Shown: one piece after another, positions 9,546 to 20,212 of the stretch
Layout of the letters: the number at the start of each line of letters is the position of its first letter
Numbering within the stretch: position 1 is the first letter of the stretch
DNA from: Neobacillus sp. FSL H8-0543
Lineage (GTDB): Bacteria > Bacillota > Bacilli > Bacillales > Cytobacillaceae
Assembly (NCBI RefSeq): GCF_038592905.1
Contig: NZ_CP151943.1
Span: forward strand, 1,150,001 to 1,214,000
Reading direction: 5' to 3'
DNA: 64,000 bases
The notes under the pieces: generated by a model
The model's database searches: none
Seen by the model: the letters and a program-made list of their open reading frames with translations, nothing else
Told to the model about the DNA's origin: nothing
Made by a program: the position numbers and the translations under genes

Positions 9546-9649
9546 TATGGTTTACAATTGATTTAGGTTCAAAAGTGAATATTTATCAACTTTCGCTTAA
9601 AAAAGGTACAATAGAAATGTATTTTTACATTTTTGGGAGGCGTTTTTGA

Positions 9650-10765
9650 ATGAAAGATCCGCGTATTGGCACATTAGCAAAAAATTTAATTAATTATTCA
9701 CTTCAATTACAAAAAGGAGAAAAGGTACTAATCGAAAACTTTGGCCTGCAGCGCGAGCTGGTTACTGCCCTCGTTAAAGAAGCCTATCTTGCAGGTGGTT
9801 ACCCTTTTGTTTCTATCAAGGATCATCAGGTGGACCGTTCCTTACTTCTGGGTGCCCAAGAAGAGCAATTCAATATGATTGCAGACTTTGAAGCAAATGT
9901 TATGAGCAAAATGGATGCATACATAGGTCTCCGTTCTGGTGAAAACATCAATGAACAAGCGGATGTACCAGATGATAAAATGAAAATTCATGGCAATACG
10001 GTAGGTAAAAAGGTCCATCGTGATATTCGAGTGCCGAAAACAAAGTGGGTTGTCCTTCGCTACCCAACATCAAATATGGCTCAATTAGCAAAAATGAGTA
10101 CAGAAGCATTCGAAAATTTCTATTTTGATGTTTGTAATTTAGATTACGGTAAAATGGATAAAGCAATGGACAGTCTTGCTGAATTAATGAATCGTACGGA
10201 CAAGGTACGTATTACAGGACCTGGAACAGACCTTAGCTTCTCGATTAAGGATATTCCCGCTATTAAGTGTGCTGGACGCTTAAACATACCTGATGGTGAG
10301 GTTTATACCGCTCCCGTCCGTGATTCAGTTAACGGTGTGGTTACTTACAATACGCCTTCACCCTACCAAGGCTTTACCTTTGAAAATGTGAAGCTAACTT
10401 TTAAGGACGGTAAAATTGTCGAGGCAGAGTCCAATGATTCTGACCGCATCAATAAGATTTTTGATACGGATGAAGGGGCACGGTATGTGGGGGAATTTGC
10501 AATTGGCGTTAACCCATTTATCTTAACACCAATGCAGGATATCCTTTTTGATGAAAAAATCGCAGGCAGCTTCCACTTTACTCCAGGTCAGGCCTATGAT
10601 AATGCGTATAACGGCAACAATTCTAATATTCATTGGGATATGGTAAATATTCAGCGTCCTGAATATGGCGGAGGAGAAATCTACTTCGATGATGTGCTCA
10701 TTCGCAAAGACGGACTCTTCGTCATTCCTGAATTAGAAGGTCTGAACCCAGAAAATTTAAAATAA
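9650..10765 (+). CDS. M29-family metalloaminopeptidase (AmpS/PepS-like)
   Basis: Cytoplasmic aminopeptidase that trims N-terminal residues from peptides using a two-metal site. The 371-residue protein has the M29 pattern: N-terminal LQLQKGEKVLIE, then the ligand-bearing segments NIPDGEVYTAP, GEFAIGVNP and a C-terminal SFHFTPGQAYDNAYNG...IHWDMV with conserved His/Asp ligands. It is divergent from ytxG, has a GGGAGG ribosome site, and converges on murC. It is shorter than B. subtilis AmpS (about 410 aa), so I do not transfer the symbol. Confidence 0.87.
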   Translation: MKDPRIGTLAKNLINYSLQLQKGEKVLIENFGLQRELVTALVKEAYLAGGYPFVSIKDHQVDRSLLLGAQEEQFNMIADFEANVMSKMDAYIGLRSGENINEQADVPDDKMKIHGNTVGKKVHRDIRVPKTKWVVLRYPTSNMAQLAKMSTEAFENFYFDVCNLDYGKMDKAMDSLAELMNRTDKVRITGPGTDLSFSIKDIPAIKCAGRLNIPDGEVYTAPVRDSVNGVVTYNTPSPYQGFTFENVKLTFKDGKIVEAESNDSDRINKIFDTDEGARYVGEFAIGVNPFILTPMQDILFDEKIAGSFHFTPGQAYDNAYNGNNSNIHWDMVNIQRPEYGGGEIYFDDVLIRKDGLFVIPELEGLNPENLK

Positions 10766-10770
10766 AAGAA

Positions 10771-10803
10771 AAGGATGCCAGCGACTAAGCTGGCATCCTT
10801 GTT
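10771..10803. terminator. Bidirectional terminator between the M29 peptidase gene and murC
   Basis: A 12-bp perfect stem AAGGATGCCAGC (10771-10782) with its complement (10789-10800), 6-nt loop, with T-rich ends on both strands. Confidence 0.85.
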
Positions 10804-12105
10804 TTATAATGTTAATTGTTTTTCGTAAGACTCTTGGAATTTTTGGATATCCCCAGCGCCCATAAAGACAATTACACTGTCTTTATGTTTTTCAAGCAGT
10901 GCTGTGTTTTCTTCTAAGAGAACTTCTGATCCTTCAATTCTTGATTGTAAATCCTGAATCGTGAGCTTGCCATGATTTTCTCTAGCTGATCCAAAAATTT
11001 CGCATAAGTATGTCTTATCAGCAAGCCGCAAACTCTTAGCAAAATCCTCCAGGAAGGCTTGCGTGCGGGAAAACGTATGCGGTTGGAACACGGCAACAAT
11101 TTCTCGATCAGGATATTTTTGATTAGCCGCATCGATAGTTGCTTTAATTTCTGTTGGATGATGTGCATAATCATCAATCAGGATTTGCGATCCAATTCTT
11201 TTTTCTGAAAATCTCCGTTTTACACCTTGGAACGAGCTTAACAGTGCTTTAACAATTAATACATCTATCGTTTCGTAATGGCATATCCCAATTACAGCTA
11301 ACGCATTTAACACGCTATGTTCACCAAACGTAGGAATGGTAAATGTGTCATAAAAAGTATTGCGAATAAAAACATCAAAGCTCGTGCCACTTGTTGTTTT
11401 AACAAGATTTTTGGCTTGATAGTCATTTTCTTCACCAAATCCGTAAAACAAAACAGGAACCTTTGCCTGGATTTTTTGCAGCTGTCCGTCATCACCATAG
11501 GCAAATATGCCCTTTTTCACTTGAACAGCCATTTCTTGAAAAGCTGAAAATACGTCATCAATATTGGCAAAATAATCGGGATGGTCAAAATCAATATTTG
11601 TCATAATTGCATAGTCAGGGAAATAGGACAAAAAATGCCTTCTATATTCGCATGCCTCAAAAACAAAATACTTAGCGTCTTCTTCACCTTTACCTGTACC
11701 GTCACCAATTAAAAAGGATGTAGGCTTAGCTCCTTTTATGACATGGGCAAGCAAACCAGTTGTTGATGTTTTACCGTGTGCACCTGTAACGGCAACACTC
11801 GTAAAGTTTTGCATAAAATCGCCCAAAAATCTATGGTACCGAACAATTGGAAGCCCGAGCTTCATTGCCTCTTGAATTTCTTCATGTGTATCAGGAAAAG
11901 CATTACCTGCAATAATTGTCATTCCCGGCTCAATATTTTCTTTTTGAAAGGGAAGTATTTTTATTCCTGATTCTTCAAGGGCCAGTTGAGTAAAAAAGTG
12001 CTTTTCGACATCGGAGCCTTGCACCTCAAATTTCATATCATGCAGAACTTGTGCCAATGCACTCATTCCTGACCCCTTTATACCCACAAAATGGTAAATA
12101 GTCAT
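10804..12105 (-). CDS. murC: UDP-N-acetylmuramate--L-alanine ligase
   Basis: MurC adds L-alanine to UDP-MurNAc using ATP, starting the peptidoglycan stem peptide in the cytoplasm. The N-terminal nucleotide-sugar domain opens [18 protein letters not shown]; the ATP loop [11 protein letters not shown] lies at residues 107-117, FDHPDYF and [13 protein letters not shown] follow. The ATG at 12105 (433 aa) is chosen over the TTG at 12120: it sits 8 nt after GGAGG and gives the canonical [11 protein letters not shown] start. It lies downstream of sftA, as in B. subtilis, with a 190-bp AT-rich gap holding a TTGTTT-16-TATAAT promoter-like pair. Confidence 0.95.
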   Translation of the reverse strand: MTIYHFVGIKGSGMSALAQVLHDMKFEVQGSDVEKHFFTQLALEESGIKILPFQKENIEPGMTIIAGNAFPDTHEEIQEAMKLGLPIVRYHRFLGDFMQNFTSVAVTGAHGKTSTTGLLAHVIKGAKPTSFLIGDGTGKGEEDAKYFVFEACEYRRHFLSYFPDYAIMTNIDFDHPDYFANIDDVFSAFQEMAVQVKKGIFAYGDDGQLQKIQAKVPVLFYGFGEENDYQAKNLVKTTSGTSFDVFIRNTFYDTFTIPTFGEHSVLNALAVIGICHYETIDVLIVKALLSSFQGVKRRFSEKRIGSQILIDDYAHHPTEIKATIDAANQKYPDREIVAVFQPHTFSRTQAFLEDFAKSLRLADKTYLCEIFGSARENHGKLTIQDLQSRIEGSEVLLEENTALLEKHKDSVIVFMGAGDIQKFQESYEKQLTL

Positions 12106-12296
12106 ATAAAGAACCTCCAACCAACGTCTATATGTAAAACAGTATATGACATGTAATTTGAATTGCTAATTTGAACAAAAACAATAATAACGTATTATAA
12201 CATTGTTTATTGATAAAAACTAATTAGATTTCTCTGTACATTATATTATTTGTTGATGTAAACAAAGAATACTAAAGATCAAATATTTGTGCCAGT

Positions 12297-14741
12297 TTAT
12301 TGAATGGACTCCAAATCTGCTTCTGTAACTAATACATCGCGAGGCTTACTTCCATTTGCACTGGTAATAAAACCATTTGTTTCAAGAATATCCATTAATC
12401 TTGCTGCACGGTTATATCCAATTTTAAACCTGCGCTGCAGGCTTGATGTTGATGCATGACCTTGTTCGATAATAAATTCACAGGCTTCATAAAAAAGTTC
12501 ATCCTCATCTTCGGTTACTTGTGACTTTTTTAATAGTTCCTCTTGTTCAAACAAGTACTGAGGCTCTTGCTGCTCTCTTACATGTGCGACAACCAGATCA
12601 ATTTCTTCATCTGAGACAAACGTTCCTTGAAGCCTCACAGGCTTGGATGAGCCATTTTCCAAAAATAGCATATCGCCGCGTCCCAATAATTTTTCGGCAC
12701 CAGCAATATCAATGATTGTTCGTGAATCTACTTGTGAAGATACTGAAAAGGCAATACGAGTTGGGATATTTGCTTTAATTAATCCAGTTATAACATCAAC
12801 AGACGGTCTTTGAGTTGCGACAATTAAATGAATTCCGCATGCTCTTGCTTTTTGTGCAATTCTGCAAATCGCTTCTTCCACATCCGCAGGGGACATCATC
12901 ATTAAGTCGGCTAATTCATCAATGACAATTACCATGTAAGGAAGTTTATCAGAATACCGCTTATGCTTCATTGCCAATTCATTAAAGCCGCTAATATTAC
13001 GGACACCTGTATGGGCAAATAATTCATAGCGCCTTTCCATTTCCTCCACTGCCCATTTTAATGCAGCCGTTGCAGCCTTTACATCGGTAATAACTGGGCT
13101 CACCAGATGCGGAATTCGGTTATATGGTGCAAGCTCAACCATTTTAGGGTCAATCAGCAGGAGCTTTAAATCCTCTGGACTAGCTTTGTATAATAAACTA
13201 ACTAAAATTGTATTAATACAAACACTTTTTCCTGATCCAGTAGCACCGGCGATTAGTCCGTGCGGCATCTTATTTAGCTCAGTCACAATCGGTTTTCCGG
13301 ATATATCTAATCCTAATATTGCTGTTAATGGTGAGGTTGAATCACGGAACACGGTGCTTTGAATAATTTCATTTATTAACACAGGACGTGATTTTTGATT
13401 TGGCACCTCGATACCAATCGTATGTTTACCTGGAATAGGAGCCTCGATACGTATATCCCTTGCTGCAAGACTTAATTTGATATCATCACTTAGATTGGTT
13501 ATTTTGTTCACCTTTACACCAGGTTCAGGCTGCACTTCAAAGCGAGTAACCGCTGGCCCCTGGGTAACATTAACCACCTTTGCCCCAACATTAAAATTGG
13601 TTAAGGTTTGATTCAAAAGCTCCTCTTGATAGGAAATCCACTCTGTATCCATTTCCACTAATACAGGTTGGGCAAGTAGGCTTGGGCCTGGAAATTCATA
13701 TGAAACAGAATCGTGAGAAATAGGTTCCTCTTTCGGCTCTTCACTTTTTCGAGTGGGTTCAGTTACAATTTCATACGGCATATTTTCCTGCTGGGGATGC
13801 TTTTTTGATATTTCACCCTGAACATTTTCAGTTTGGACAAATTTTACTGTGTTTTCAATTTGAACCTTTTCAATTGGAACCATCTCTTCCACCTGTTCCA
13901 ATTGAAAATCATTATTTTCAGAAAGGATATCTGCAAGCTTATCAAGCAGGACAGGTTCTTTCTGTTCTAATTTCCTTTTTCTTTTACTCTCTTCCCATTT
14001 TAGCTTATCCTGCTTCAGCATCATCACATTAAAAGGAATATGTGATGGTTTTGCTTTAGGCACCTCAGGCTGTTCCTCCACCGTGTCTTCGTAATGCTCC
14101 TTTGTAGCTATTTCTATTTCAAGCGTGGTTGGTTCAGGTTCTGCTACAAGGGTTACTTTCTTTTCTTGAATAGCATTGACACTCGTTAACAATGTCGCTT
14201 CATCCATGTGATCGCTAGAAAAAGTTACCTCTAAGTCTGATGGCTCATTTTCAATTATGGGTACATCTGAAACCAACTGTTCTTTAAAGTCTTCGACTAA
14301 AAAATGGCTTAATTCATGCTCAATTACGGAATTATTCTCTTGGCTCTGAGGCCGTTTAAAACCAAAAACAGGTGAAGGAATTTCCGTCAGCTGAAAGGGT
14401 CCCGTTCTTTTCGGAACATTCTCCAGTCGCTTTTTAGGCTGTTCCTTTTTAACTGTTTCACCTTCCATTATACTAAGATTAGATTTCTCCGTTTGGCTTT
14501 CTACCCTCTTTTTACGATTCCTTTTTTCTTTTTCCCCTAATGAAACCTGTGAGTTTACTGGATAGGACAGTTTTGCTTTTGGGTATTGATACGAAATTTT
14601 TGTATTTAAATCCTTCCCATTTTCATTTAGTGTATATGAATGTGATGCAACCTTTTTATCACTATGTATGTTAACACCAAAAGATTCATCATCTTCATTA
14701 TCTTTAATAAACCTTTGTAAAAAACTTTGGATCCAATTCAA
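12297..14741 (-). CDS. sftA: DNA translocase SftA (FtsK/SpoIIIE family)
   Basis: SftA is a soluble, septum-associated FtsK-type ATPase that moves chromosome DNA clear of the division site. About 390 variable, charged N-terminal residues precede the motor: the alpha/beta region ([24 protein letters not shown]), Walker [10 protein letters not shown] near residue 498, Walker [24 protein letters not shown], and a C-terminal winged-helix gamma domain ([20 protein letters not shown]) that reads KOPS-like signals. There are no transmembrane segments, which separates SftA from SpoIIIE. A TTG start at 14741 gives [11 protein letters not shown], resembling the B. subtilis N-terminus; a GTG at 14750 is the alternative. 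Confidence 0.9.
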   Translation of the reverse strand: MNWIQSFLQRFIKDNEDDESFGVNIHSDKKVASHSYTLNENGKDLNTKISYQYPKAKLSYPVNSQVSLGEKEKRNRKKRVESQTEKSNLSIMEGETVKKEQPKKRLENVPKRTGPFQLTEIPSPVFGFKRPQSQENNSVIEHELSHFLVEDFKEQLVSDVPIIENEPSDLEVTFSSDHMDEATLLTSVNAIQEKKVTLVAEPEPTTLEIEIATKEHYEDTVEEQPEVPKAKPSHIPFNVMMLKQDKLKWEESKRKRKLEQKEPVLLDKLADILSENNDFQLEQVEEMVPIEKVQIENTVKFVQTENVQGEISKKHPQQENMPYEIVTEPTRKSEEPKEEPISHDSVSYEFPGPSLLAQPVLVEMDTEWISYQEELLNQTLTNFNVGAKVVNVTQGPAVTRFEVQPEPGVKVNKITNLSDDIKLSLAARDIRIEAPIPGKHTIGIEVPNQKSRPVLINEIIQSTVFRDSTSPLTAILGLDISGKPIVTELNKMPHGLIAGATGSGKSVCINTILVSLLYKASPEDLKLLLIDPKMVELAPYNRIPHLVSPVITDVKAATAALKWAVEEMERRYELFAHTGVRNISGFNELAMKHKRYSDKLPYMVIVIDELADLMMMSPADVEEAICRIAQKARACGIHLIVATQRPSVDVITGLIKANIPTRIAFSVSSQVDSRTIIDIAGAEKLLGRGDMLFLENGSSKPVRLQGTFVSDEEIDLVVAHVREQQEPQYLFEQEELLKKSQVTEDEDELFYEACEFIIEQGHASTSSLQRRFKIGYNRAARLMDILETNGFITSANGSKPRDVLVTEADLESIQ

Positions 14742-14863
14742 AACTATCACTCTTTCTCATTCTTCTCTTATTCTATTTTAACAGGATATATAAATATTTC
14801 GACAAAAAACAATAAGAATGAGTCGAATTATTATTCTATTTCCTTTTATTTCAATTTTAGAAT

Positions 14864-14887
14864 GAAAAAAAGACCACTTATGTGATC
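14864..14887 (-). terminator. Weak terminator of ytpQ
   Basis: Minus strand: a 6-bp stem (14882-14887 / 14872-14877) followed by seven T. The gap between ytpQ and sftA holds nothing else; B. subtilis has ytpR at this point. Confidence 0.55.
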
Positions 14888-14892
14888 TCCAC

Positions 14893-15696
14893 TCATTCAG
14901 ACCTCTTATTTTTCCCTAAAATAAATATTGGCTCTAATTCACCATTTTCATATAAAAATGACAACGCCGTTATAGGCACTCGTCCACTGGCAAAGAAACT
15001 CATAGCCATTTGGGCTAATACATCATAACCGGTATTGTTTTGGATATCAGCAATAATCAAAACATCCTGATGGGGCACGGCAAGAACCATCGTCCCTGTG
15101 ATTTTCTTTTGCATTTCACTCAAGAATCCTTTATTTAAGATTCTGCTGGCATCGTATCCATCATTCTTGTTCAAGAAATAAAAAGTATTTCCAGCCACTT
15201 GATCCTCTTTTAATGCCGTGCCAAGAGACCTAACGTTAAAAAGGGCGATTTCCCTGATACGGCTAGCCTGCCACCCTTCTTTTTCCATAATTCTAGAATC
15301 AATTAAGCGATAAGTCTTCCCCATATCATATGCATAATAAATTTTCGTTTCTGCCGTATGGTCGTCAATTAGAAATGGAACACCCTCTTCCGCTTCCGCA
15401 GGAAAAGAAGCGGAACGAATGACAGGAAAAATCTTTTTCTCGTGGTCTGTTAACTGGACAGTGTCTTCCATGGCACGAAGACCTTCTTCGACATAATAAA
15501 CCACTTCATCAATAGCCTTTTCATTTTCAGTATGCCACTTGGCAACAATACCTGAGAGTGATACAGTTATTCCCTTGCCGACTTTTTTACTTTCGACCCG
15601 AAGTTGATCCTTGTCACGATCATATGTAAATTTCCTATCAGCTGTTGCTAAACGGGATTCTAATTCTTTCCTCATATTCTTACTATCCATTTTCAT
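14893..15696 (-). CDS. ytpQ: YtpQ, DUF1444 protein
   Basis: A 267-residue cytoplasmic protein of the DUF1444 family, unknown function. Features seen: N-terminal charged helix, [15 protein letters not shown], a central [13 protein letters not shown] segment and C-terminal AHEDILIIADI-like [22 protein letters not shown]. No catalytic motif is evident. A GGAGG site 9 nt upstream supports the start. It follows the thioredoxin gene ytpP, from which a hairpin separates it. Confidence 0.85.
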   Translation of the reverse strand: MKMDSKNMRKELESRLATADRKFTYDRDKDQLRVESKKVGKGITVSLSGIVAKWHTENEKAIDEVVYYVEEGLRAMEDTVQLTDHEKKIFPVIRSASFPAEAEEGVPFLIDDHTAETKIYYAYDMGKTYRLIDSRIMEKEGWQASRIREIALFNVRSLGTALKEDQVAGNTFYFLNKNDGYDASRILNKGFLSEMQKKITGTMVLAVPHQDVLIIADIQNNTGYDVLAQMAMSFFASGRVPITALSFLYENGELEPIFILGKNKRSE

Positions 15697-15740
15697 ACAT
15701 TACCCCTCCAAAACACGCGTTTCCCTTTTCATTGTACATG

Positions 15741-15772
15741 AAAATGCCCCCATCTCAAAAAATGACGGAGGC
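15741..15772 (-). terminator. Terminator of ytpP
   Basis: Minus strand RNA can form a 9-bp stem with two G-U pairs (15764-15772 with 15746-15754) followed by ATTTTC. It would limit read-through from ytpP into ytpQ. Confidence 0.55.
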
Positions 15773-15783
15773 TTTCTCGCAGA

Positions 15784-16098
15784 TTATTTTAGATCTGTAA
15801 TAAACTTTTCGATTTCCTCTTGCGTCTTCCTGTCCTTACTAACAAATCGGCCAAGTTCTTTTCCTTTATCGAATCCGATAAAGCTTGGTATTCCGAACAC
15901 ATCTAATTGCTGACATAGCTCAATAAATTGATCTCTGTCAATATGAACAAAAGTAAATTCATTAAATTTTTCTTCTATTTCTGGAAGCACAGGTTCAATT
16001 ACCCGGCAATCTGGGCACCAATTTGCTGAAAACATTAGTATCGTTTTACCATCACTTATGAGTTGCTCGTATTGTTCAATGGATTCTAGATTTATCAA
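15784..16098 (-). CDS. ytpP: Thioredoxin-like protein YtpP
   Basis: Thioredoxin-fold protein of 104 aa with a redox-active CPDC site (FSANWCPDCRVIEPVLPE, about residues 23-40) and the cis-proline GIPSF. Likely a cytoplasmic thiol-disulfide reductant; the CPDC in place of CGPC suggests a partner set different from main thioredoxin. The start is TTG, 7 nt after GGAGG. Confidence 0.9.
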   Translation of the reverse strand: MINLESIEQYEQLISDGKTILMFSANWCPDCRVIEPVLPEIEEKFNEFTFVHIDRDQFIELCQQLDVFGIPSFIGFDKGKELGRFVSKDRKTQEEIEKFITDLK

Positions 16099-16122
16099 TT
16101 TATAGCCTCCTAAAATTTATTA

Positions 16123-16635
16123 TTATTTATCATTTTCTACTGAGTTTACAATTTGAGTCATAACTTTTGCTTCTGTATTCATGCTTCCAGTTTTGACTTG
16201 TGTTGTAATTTTAGTTCCGCCTACACCAATTGTAAGTTCGTTCATATCTTTTTCAAGACGCTTAATTATTATAAATCCTAGTCGATCATTTTTCTTAAAT
16301 TGTTCATTTACATCTAATTCATCGAATAGTGCAACTGTTGCTGTGTATACTACGTCACTTGCTGGATCTTCTTGCGGGTTATTGAAAAGGATATATGTTT
16401 TAGAACCGTTTTTTAAGATTATATTATTCGGTGATTCATCTTTTATTTCATAACCAAAAGGTAAATAGAAATTCATGTTCTCACTTTTTTTATTCGCCTC
16501 TTTGGCTTGCTCATCAAAAGTTTCTTTAACTGATTTAATCGTTTCTTTACTCTCTGAATCAAAAGAAGCTTTTCCACAGGCACTAAGAATTGAAATTGAT
16601 ATGATTAGTATAAATAAAGTTTTGAAAAATTTCAG
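16123..16635 (-). CDS. Putative lipoprotein, apparent CTG start
   Basis: Unrecognised 170-residue protein. From the CTG at 16635 the frame reads a lysine-bearing signal peptide, a hydrophobic run (TLFILIISISI) and the lipobox LSAC, then a charged linker and the domain beginning NFYLPFGYEIKDESPNNIIL. AGGAGG lies 8 nt before the CTG, and an in-frame TAA lies a few codons further upstream, so no ATG, GTG or TTG can start the signal peptide. The first ATG (16476) would leave a 117-aa protein without export signal or ribosome site. Expected location: outer face of the membrane. It lies 25 nt upstream of ytpP. Confidence 0.75.
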   Translation of the reverse strand: MKFFKTLFILIISISILSACGKASFDSESKETIKSVKETFDEQAKEANKKSENMNFYLPFGYEIKDESPNNIILKNGSKTYILFNNPQEDPASDVVYTATVALFDELDVNEQFKKNDRLGFIIIKRLEKDMNELTIGVGGTKITTQVKTGSMNTEAKVMTQIVNSVENDK

Positions 16636-16760
16636 CGTTTTCGCCTCCTTTTTATGACATTAGTCCTATTATTATGATACCTTCCTTAATATTCAATAGA
16701 CAAGTCTTTTGTCGATAATTGCTGTCGAAAAGTTTTATTGTAATGTTTTGTTTACAAGGC

Positions 16761-16891
16761 TGTTGATTGGAGCTTCAGGCGCTTCGCTTTCCGCAGGAGG
16801 TCCGGGGAGCCTCCTCGGCGCTAAAGCGCCTGTGGGGTCTCCCCTGTCCCTTACTCCTGCAGGAGTCTCGCGCCTTCCGCTCCAATCAACA
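16761..16891. repeat. Palindromic dispersed repeat, copy 2
   Basis: 131 bp bounded by TGTTGATTGGAGC and GCTCCAATCAACA, a 13-bp perfect inverted end pair. Same orientation as copies 1 and 4. It occupies the 300-bp gap between the DUF84 gene and the lipoprotein gene; nothing else is evident there. Confidence 0.9.
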
Positions 16892-16936
16892 AGTTATATA
16901 AATCACCATGACCTTTAATTAAACCTTTCGTAGTTG

Positions 16937-17455
16937 CTAGTTTTCTGCAGCATTCCTGTAATAATATTGTCCGATTAAAAGGTTCATGATATGTGCGAAC
17001 ATTTCCGCTCTGTTTATTAGACCATTGGTAAATATTCCAACTGCTCCTTCGTTCTTGCGGACATTTTTCTTTTTTGCATAATCTTCCATAACTGGACCAA
17101 GCTCTTCCCCTGCTCTCAACCTGCCTGCGATAGCCTCTGGCAACAGAAACCTTGCACCCCCAGCGATAATTGGCTCGTTATCGATTGAAACAAGTGCTCC
17201 CCAGTTGCATAATAACAGCCCATGGTCAGATTCTTGAACACCGCCCTCTAGTCCAATTCCAATATCACCCTGTCCCTTTTGCAGAGCCCCTTTGGCTCGA
17301 TTAATCGCCCCTTTAATCGTTTCATCATCTGAGAAGGGCTGTTCACTTACACCCGAGGGAATATCTAATGAAATAAACTGTGAGGGCTGGAAATGAAAGC
17401 CTTGTTTCACTGCAGCAACCTTAGCTGGATTCGTCGAACCTATAACTATTTTCAT
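16937..17455 (-). CDS. DUF84 inosine/xanthosine triphosphatase
   Basis: 172 residues matching the DUF84/YjjX family, which hydrolyses non-canonical ITP and XTP so that deaminated purines are not built into nucleic acid. Visible features: nucleotide-binding start KIVIGSTNPAKVAAVKQGF, DDETIKGAINRAKGAL and GIGLEGGVQE. AAGGAG lies 7 nt upstream of the ATG. The gene is enclosed by two oppositely oriented copies of the palindromic repeat (16761-16891 and 17519-17648), so the pair may be a movable or rearranged segment. Confidence 0.85.
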   Translation of the reverse strand: MKIVIGSTNPAKVAAVKQGFHFQPSQFISLDIPSGVSEQPFSDDETIKGAINRAKGALQKGQGDIGIGLEGGVQESDHGLLLCNWGALVSIDNEPIIAGGARFLLPEAIAGRLRAGEELGPVMEDYAKKKNVRKNEGAVGIFTNGLINRAEMFAHIMNLLIGQYYYRNAAEN

Positions 17456-17518
17456 TTTCTATCTCCTTATTATAATAGAGTAGGTTGTGTCAAAGCACAT
17501 TGTTGATTTTGCTAACAC

Positions 17519-17648
17519 TGTTGATTGGAGCGGAAGGCACGAGACTCCAGCGGGAACACGAGCACTGTGAGACCCCACAGGAAGGAACGACCGAGGAGGC
17601 TCACAGGCGAGCCCTCGGAAAGCTAAGTGCCTGGAGCTCCAATCAACA
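17519..17648. repeat. Palindromic dispersed repeat, copy 3 (inverted)
   Basis: 130 bp with the same 13-bp inverted ends, but the inside reads in the opposite sense to copies 1, 2 and 4 (GGGACC-type right arm first). It is more diverged inside (GACCGAGGAGGCTCACAGG). Confidence 0.88.
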
Positions 17649-17671
17649 GACTATTTTAATACAACTTAAAG

Positions 17672-17700
17672 TAAAAAGAGGCATGAACCATGCCTCTTTA
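17672..17700 (-). terminator. Terminator of ytoP
   Basis: An 11-bp perfect stem (17675-17685 / 17689-17699), 3-nt loop, with T-rich tail on the minus strand. Confidence 0.85.
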
Positions 17701-17706
17701 AGAAAA

Positions 17707-18780
17707 TTAACTGTTTGCCTTGATGGTGTCTACGGTTGTTTGATCGCAAGCCTTTACAAGCCTTACTATTAATTCTTTAGCAGCTGCATAATCATCAATA
17801 TGGACAATTGAAGCATGTGTATGAATATAACGTGAACAAATACCGATTACTGCACTTGGAACTCCTTCATTCGATTGATGAACTCTTCCGGCATCTGTCC
17901 CTCCTTGAGAGACAAAATATTGATACGGTATTTTGTGAGTTTCCGCTGTATCAAGAACAAATTCTCTCATCCCTCGATGTGTTACCATCGACCTGTCTAG
18001 AATTCGCAGCAAAGCACCCTTTCCAAGTTGACCAAATTCTGTTTTACTTCCTGACATATCATTGGCCGGACTAGCGTCAAGGGCAAAGAAGAGGTCAGGA
18101 TTAATCATATTGGCAGCCGTTTGGGCACCGCGTAGTCCTACTTCCTCTTGTACCGTTGCACCAGAATAAAGCGTGTTTGGCAAGGTGAAATCCTTTACTT
18201 CTTGGAGCAATTCTATCGCAAGCCCACAACCATAGCGATTATCCCAAGCCTTTGCAAGTATTTTCTTTTCATTTGCCATTGGAGTAAATGGACAAATTGG
18301 TAGAATAGATTGCCCTGGCTTAATGCCAATTCGTTTAGCATCCTCCACATCATCTGCACCAATATCAATCAGCATATTTTTTATTTCCATTGGTTTATTC
18401 TTTTTCGCCTCATCTAATAAATGCGGAGGGATTGAACCCACCACACCAATAACTGGTCCATTGTCCGTCATAACTTGTACACGCTGTGCCAATAAGACTT
18501 GGCTCCACCAGCCACCTAGTGTTTGAAAACGAAGCATACCATTGTCTGTAATACCTGTAACCATGAAACCAACTTCATCCATATGACCAGCCACCATAAT
18601 TGTTGGTCCAGTTCCATTCCCTTTTTTCACACCAAAAATGCTGCCCAGTTTGTCCTGGACAATTTCATCAGCATATTGAGACAGTTGTTCTTTCATATAT
18701 TTTCTTACTAAATGCTCATTCCCAGGAGCACCAGGAAGTTCAGTTAAGGTTTTAAACATGGCTAAAGTTTGTTCATTCAA
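17707..18780 (-). CDS. ytoP: M42-family aminopeptidase YtoP
   Basis: Dinuclear-metal M42 (glutamyl/deblocking) aminopeptidase of 357 aa; these form tetrahedral dodecamers that trim peptides released by proteases. Seen: [13 protein letters not shown] (first metal ligands), [33 protein letters not shown] (catalytic Glu-Glu), [11 protein letters not shown] and the C-terminal [21 protein letters not shown] with HTHAS. Length and motif order are normal. Ends in the hairpin at 17672. Confidence 0.93.
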   Translation of the reverse strand: MNEQTLAMFKTLTELPGAPGNEHLVRKYMKEQLSQYADEIVQDKLGSIFGVKKGNGTGPTIMVAGHMDEVGFMVTGITDNGMLRFQTLGGWWSQVLLAQRVQVMTDNGPVIGVVGSIPPHLLDEAKKNKPMEIKNMLIDIGADDVEDAKRIGIKPGQSILPICPFTPMANEKKILAKAWDNRYGCGLAIELLQEVKDFTLPNTLYSGATVQEEVGLRGAQTAANMINPDLFFALDASPANDMSGSKTEFGQLGKGALLRILDRSMVTHRGMREFVLDTAETHKIPYQYFVSQGGTDAGRVHQSNEGVPSAVIGICSRYIHTHASIVHIDDYAAAKELIVRLVKACDQTTVDTIKANS

Positions 18781-18945
18781 AGTTATTTCCTCCTCGTTTG
18801 TTTCTTCAAATATGTATGTATATTCATTATTCTACTGGAATTATTGGTTCCTTACCATAAATTAATTGTCTGATTATTTTATTATGTTCTTATCGATAAT
18901 TGCGATATACTGATAATAAGCTAAATTATATAATGGAGGTGTCTT

Positions 18946-19281
18946 ATGAACTGGAAATCCTTTTTCCTCGGAGCAACAGTCGGTGTCATTAGCGGCTATG
19001 CAGTTAAGGAAATTATTTCACAAAAAGCATATGTATCACCTGAAAAAGTATTAGAATATGTAAAAAAACAATTTGATCAAAATGGACCGATTAGTGGTTC
19101 GTGGATACATATGAAAGCGGAACCCTATGAAAAACAGCAAATTCAATATCAAGTTTTTAAAGGCGGTATCTCTAAAAACAATAATGGCTTACATGAGCAA
19201 TTTGAATTTATTGCTGATGCTTCTACAGGAACCCTTTTGGACGTGAAATCAATTACTCCCGAGCTAATAGAAGAACGTTAA
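18946..19281 (+). CDS. ytzB: YtzB, small PepSY-domain protein
   Basis: 111 residues: a short membrane segment at the start (FFLGATVGVISGYAVKEI) and a PepSY-like domain (EKVLEYVKKQFDQNGPISGSWIHM ... FIADASTGTLLDVKSIT). PepSY domains often inhibit or escort proteases; no target is known here. GGAGG precedes the ATG. Divergent from ytoP and followed by its own terminator. Confidence 0.85.
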   Translation: MNWKSFFLGATVGVISGYAVKEIISQKAYVSPEKVLEYVKKQFDQNGPISGSWIHMKAEPYEKQQIQYQVFKGGISKNNNGLHEQFEFIADASTGTLLDVKSITPELIEER

Positions 19282-19286
19282 GAAGG

Positions 19287-19317
19287 GAGCCGTATCAACA
19301 TAGATACGGCCTTTTCT
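19287..19317 (+). terminator. Terminator of ytzB
   Basis: An 8-bp perfect stem GCCGTATC (19289-19296) with 19303-19310 and tail CTTTTCT. It abuts the ytnP stop codon. Confidence 0.75.
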
Positions 19318-20169
19318 CTATACTTTCCCCTCTTTTTCACGCTTTATGCTTTTGGTAATCTGACCATCTGCCCCCCATTTTACCGCTCGATAAAAAGCAT
19401 CGTGATAAAAAGTGAACCAGGCATCATTTTGGATCGCATAGGGAATCCATTTTTCCTTTGCTGCAATTGAATCCATTGGATAATCATCGTACGCCATGAC
19501 CCATAAGCTATTTTGATGGGCATGTGTCGGCATGATATCTGCCATATGAACTGCCATCTCGCCACCATCTTCAATGATCACAATCGAATGGCCATTACTA
19601 TGCCCGCCAGTGTGAACCATCGATATCGCGTCTAAGCTCCACTTTTCATCAAATGTAAAGACCTGATTTTCAATAGCTTCCCAATTTTCCTTATAATACG
19701 TACTTTTTGATCGGATATTTGGATTTCTCATCTCATCCCATTCGATTTTTGAAGTGACAATCTTTGCATTGGGAAATATCGATATATAATTGTCGCCATT
19801 TCGTTTGGTCAGCCCGCCAACATGGTCATTATGCAAATGTGTCATCAGAACATAATCGATCTCTTTCGGTTTTATCCCTAAGCAATTCAGAGATTCTTCC
19901 ACATTTGATTCAGCCGATACTCCAAAATTCCTTAATTGTTTTTCCGAGAGTTTCCCCCTGCCAAGTCCCGCTTCCACTAGAATATTTTTACCATCCATTT
20001 GAATCAGAATTGGATCTGTCGGTAATTCTATCTGGTTCTTTTCATTAGCTGGATACTTTCTTGACCATAAAGGTTTCGGAACAACGCCAAACATTGCCCC
20101 GCCGTCTAAATTAGTTATCCCTCCAGATAACCACGTTAATTGAACACTGCCTATTTTTAAAGTTTCCAT
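19318..20169 (-). CDS. ytnP: Metallo-beta-lactamase-fold lactonase YtnP
   Basis: YtnP is a metallo-beta-lactamase-fold hydrolase reported to degrade acyl-homoserine lactones and Streptomyces signals (quorum quenching). The dinuclear zinc motif HLHNDH follows VLMTH near residue 110, with [10 protein letters not shown] and [13 protein letters not shown] as further ligands. 283 aa, no signal peptide, so cytoplasmic. The ribosome site GGGGGGAG lies just upstream. Confidence 0.9.
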   Translation of the reverse strand: METLKIGSVQLTWLSGGITNLDGGAMFGVVPKPLWSRKYPANEKNQIELPTDPILIQMDGKNILVEAGLGRGKLSEKQLRNFGVSAESNVEESLNCLGIKPKEIDYVLMTHLHNDHVGGLTKRNGDNYISIFPNAKIVTSKIEWDEMRNPNIRSKSTYYKENWEAIENQVFTFDEKWSLDAISMVHTGGHSNGHSIVIIEDGGEMAVHMADIMPTHAHQNSLWVMAYDDYPMDSIAAKEKWIPYAIQNDAWFTFYHDAFYRAVKWGADGQITKSIKREKEGKV

Positions 20170-20212
20170 TTTCTCCCCCCACGTCCTATTTTTCTATATT
20201 TTAACACAATTG

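Noticed and set aside
16709..16918. Open frames over the palindromic repeats (also 17485-17772, 8339-8542 and 31980-32256)
   Set aside because: They follow the GC-rich repeat on either strand, lack ribosome sites and give low-complexity Pro/Arg/Gly peptides.
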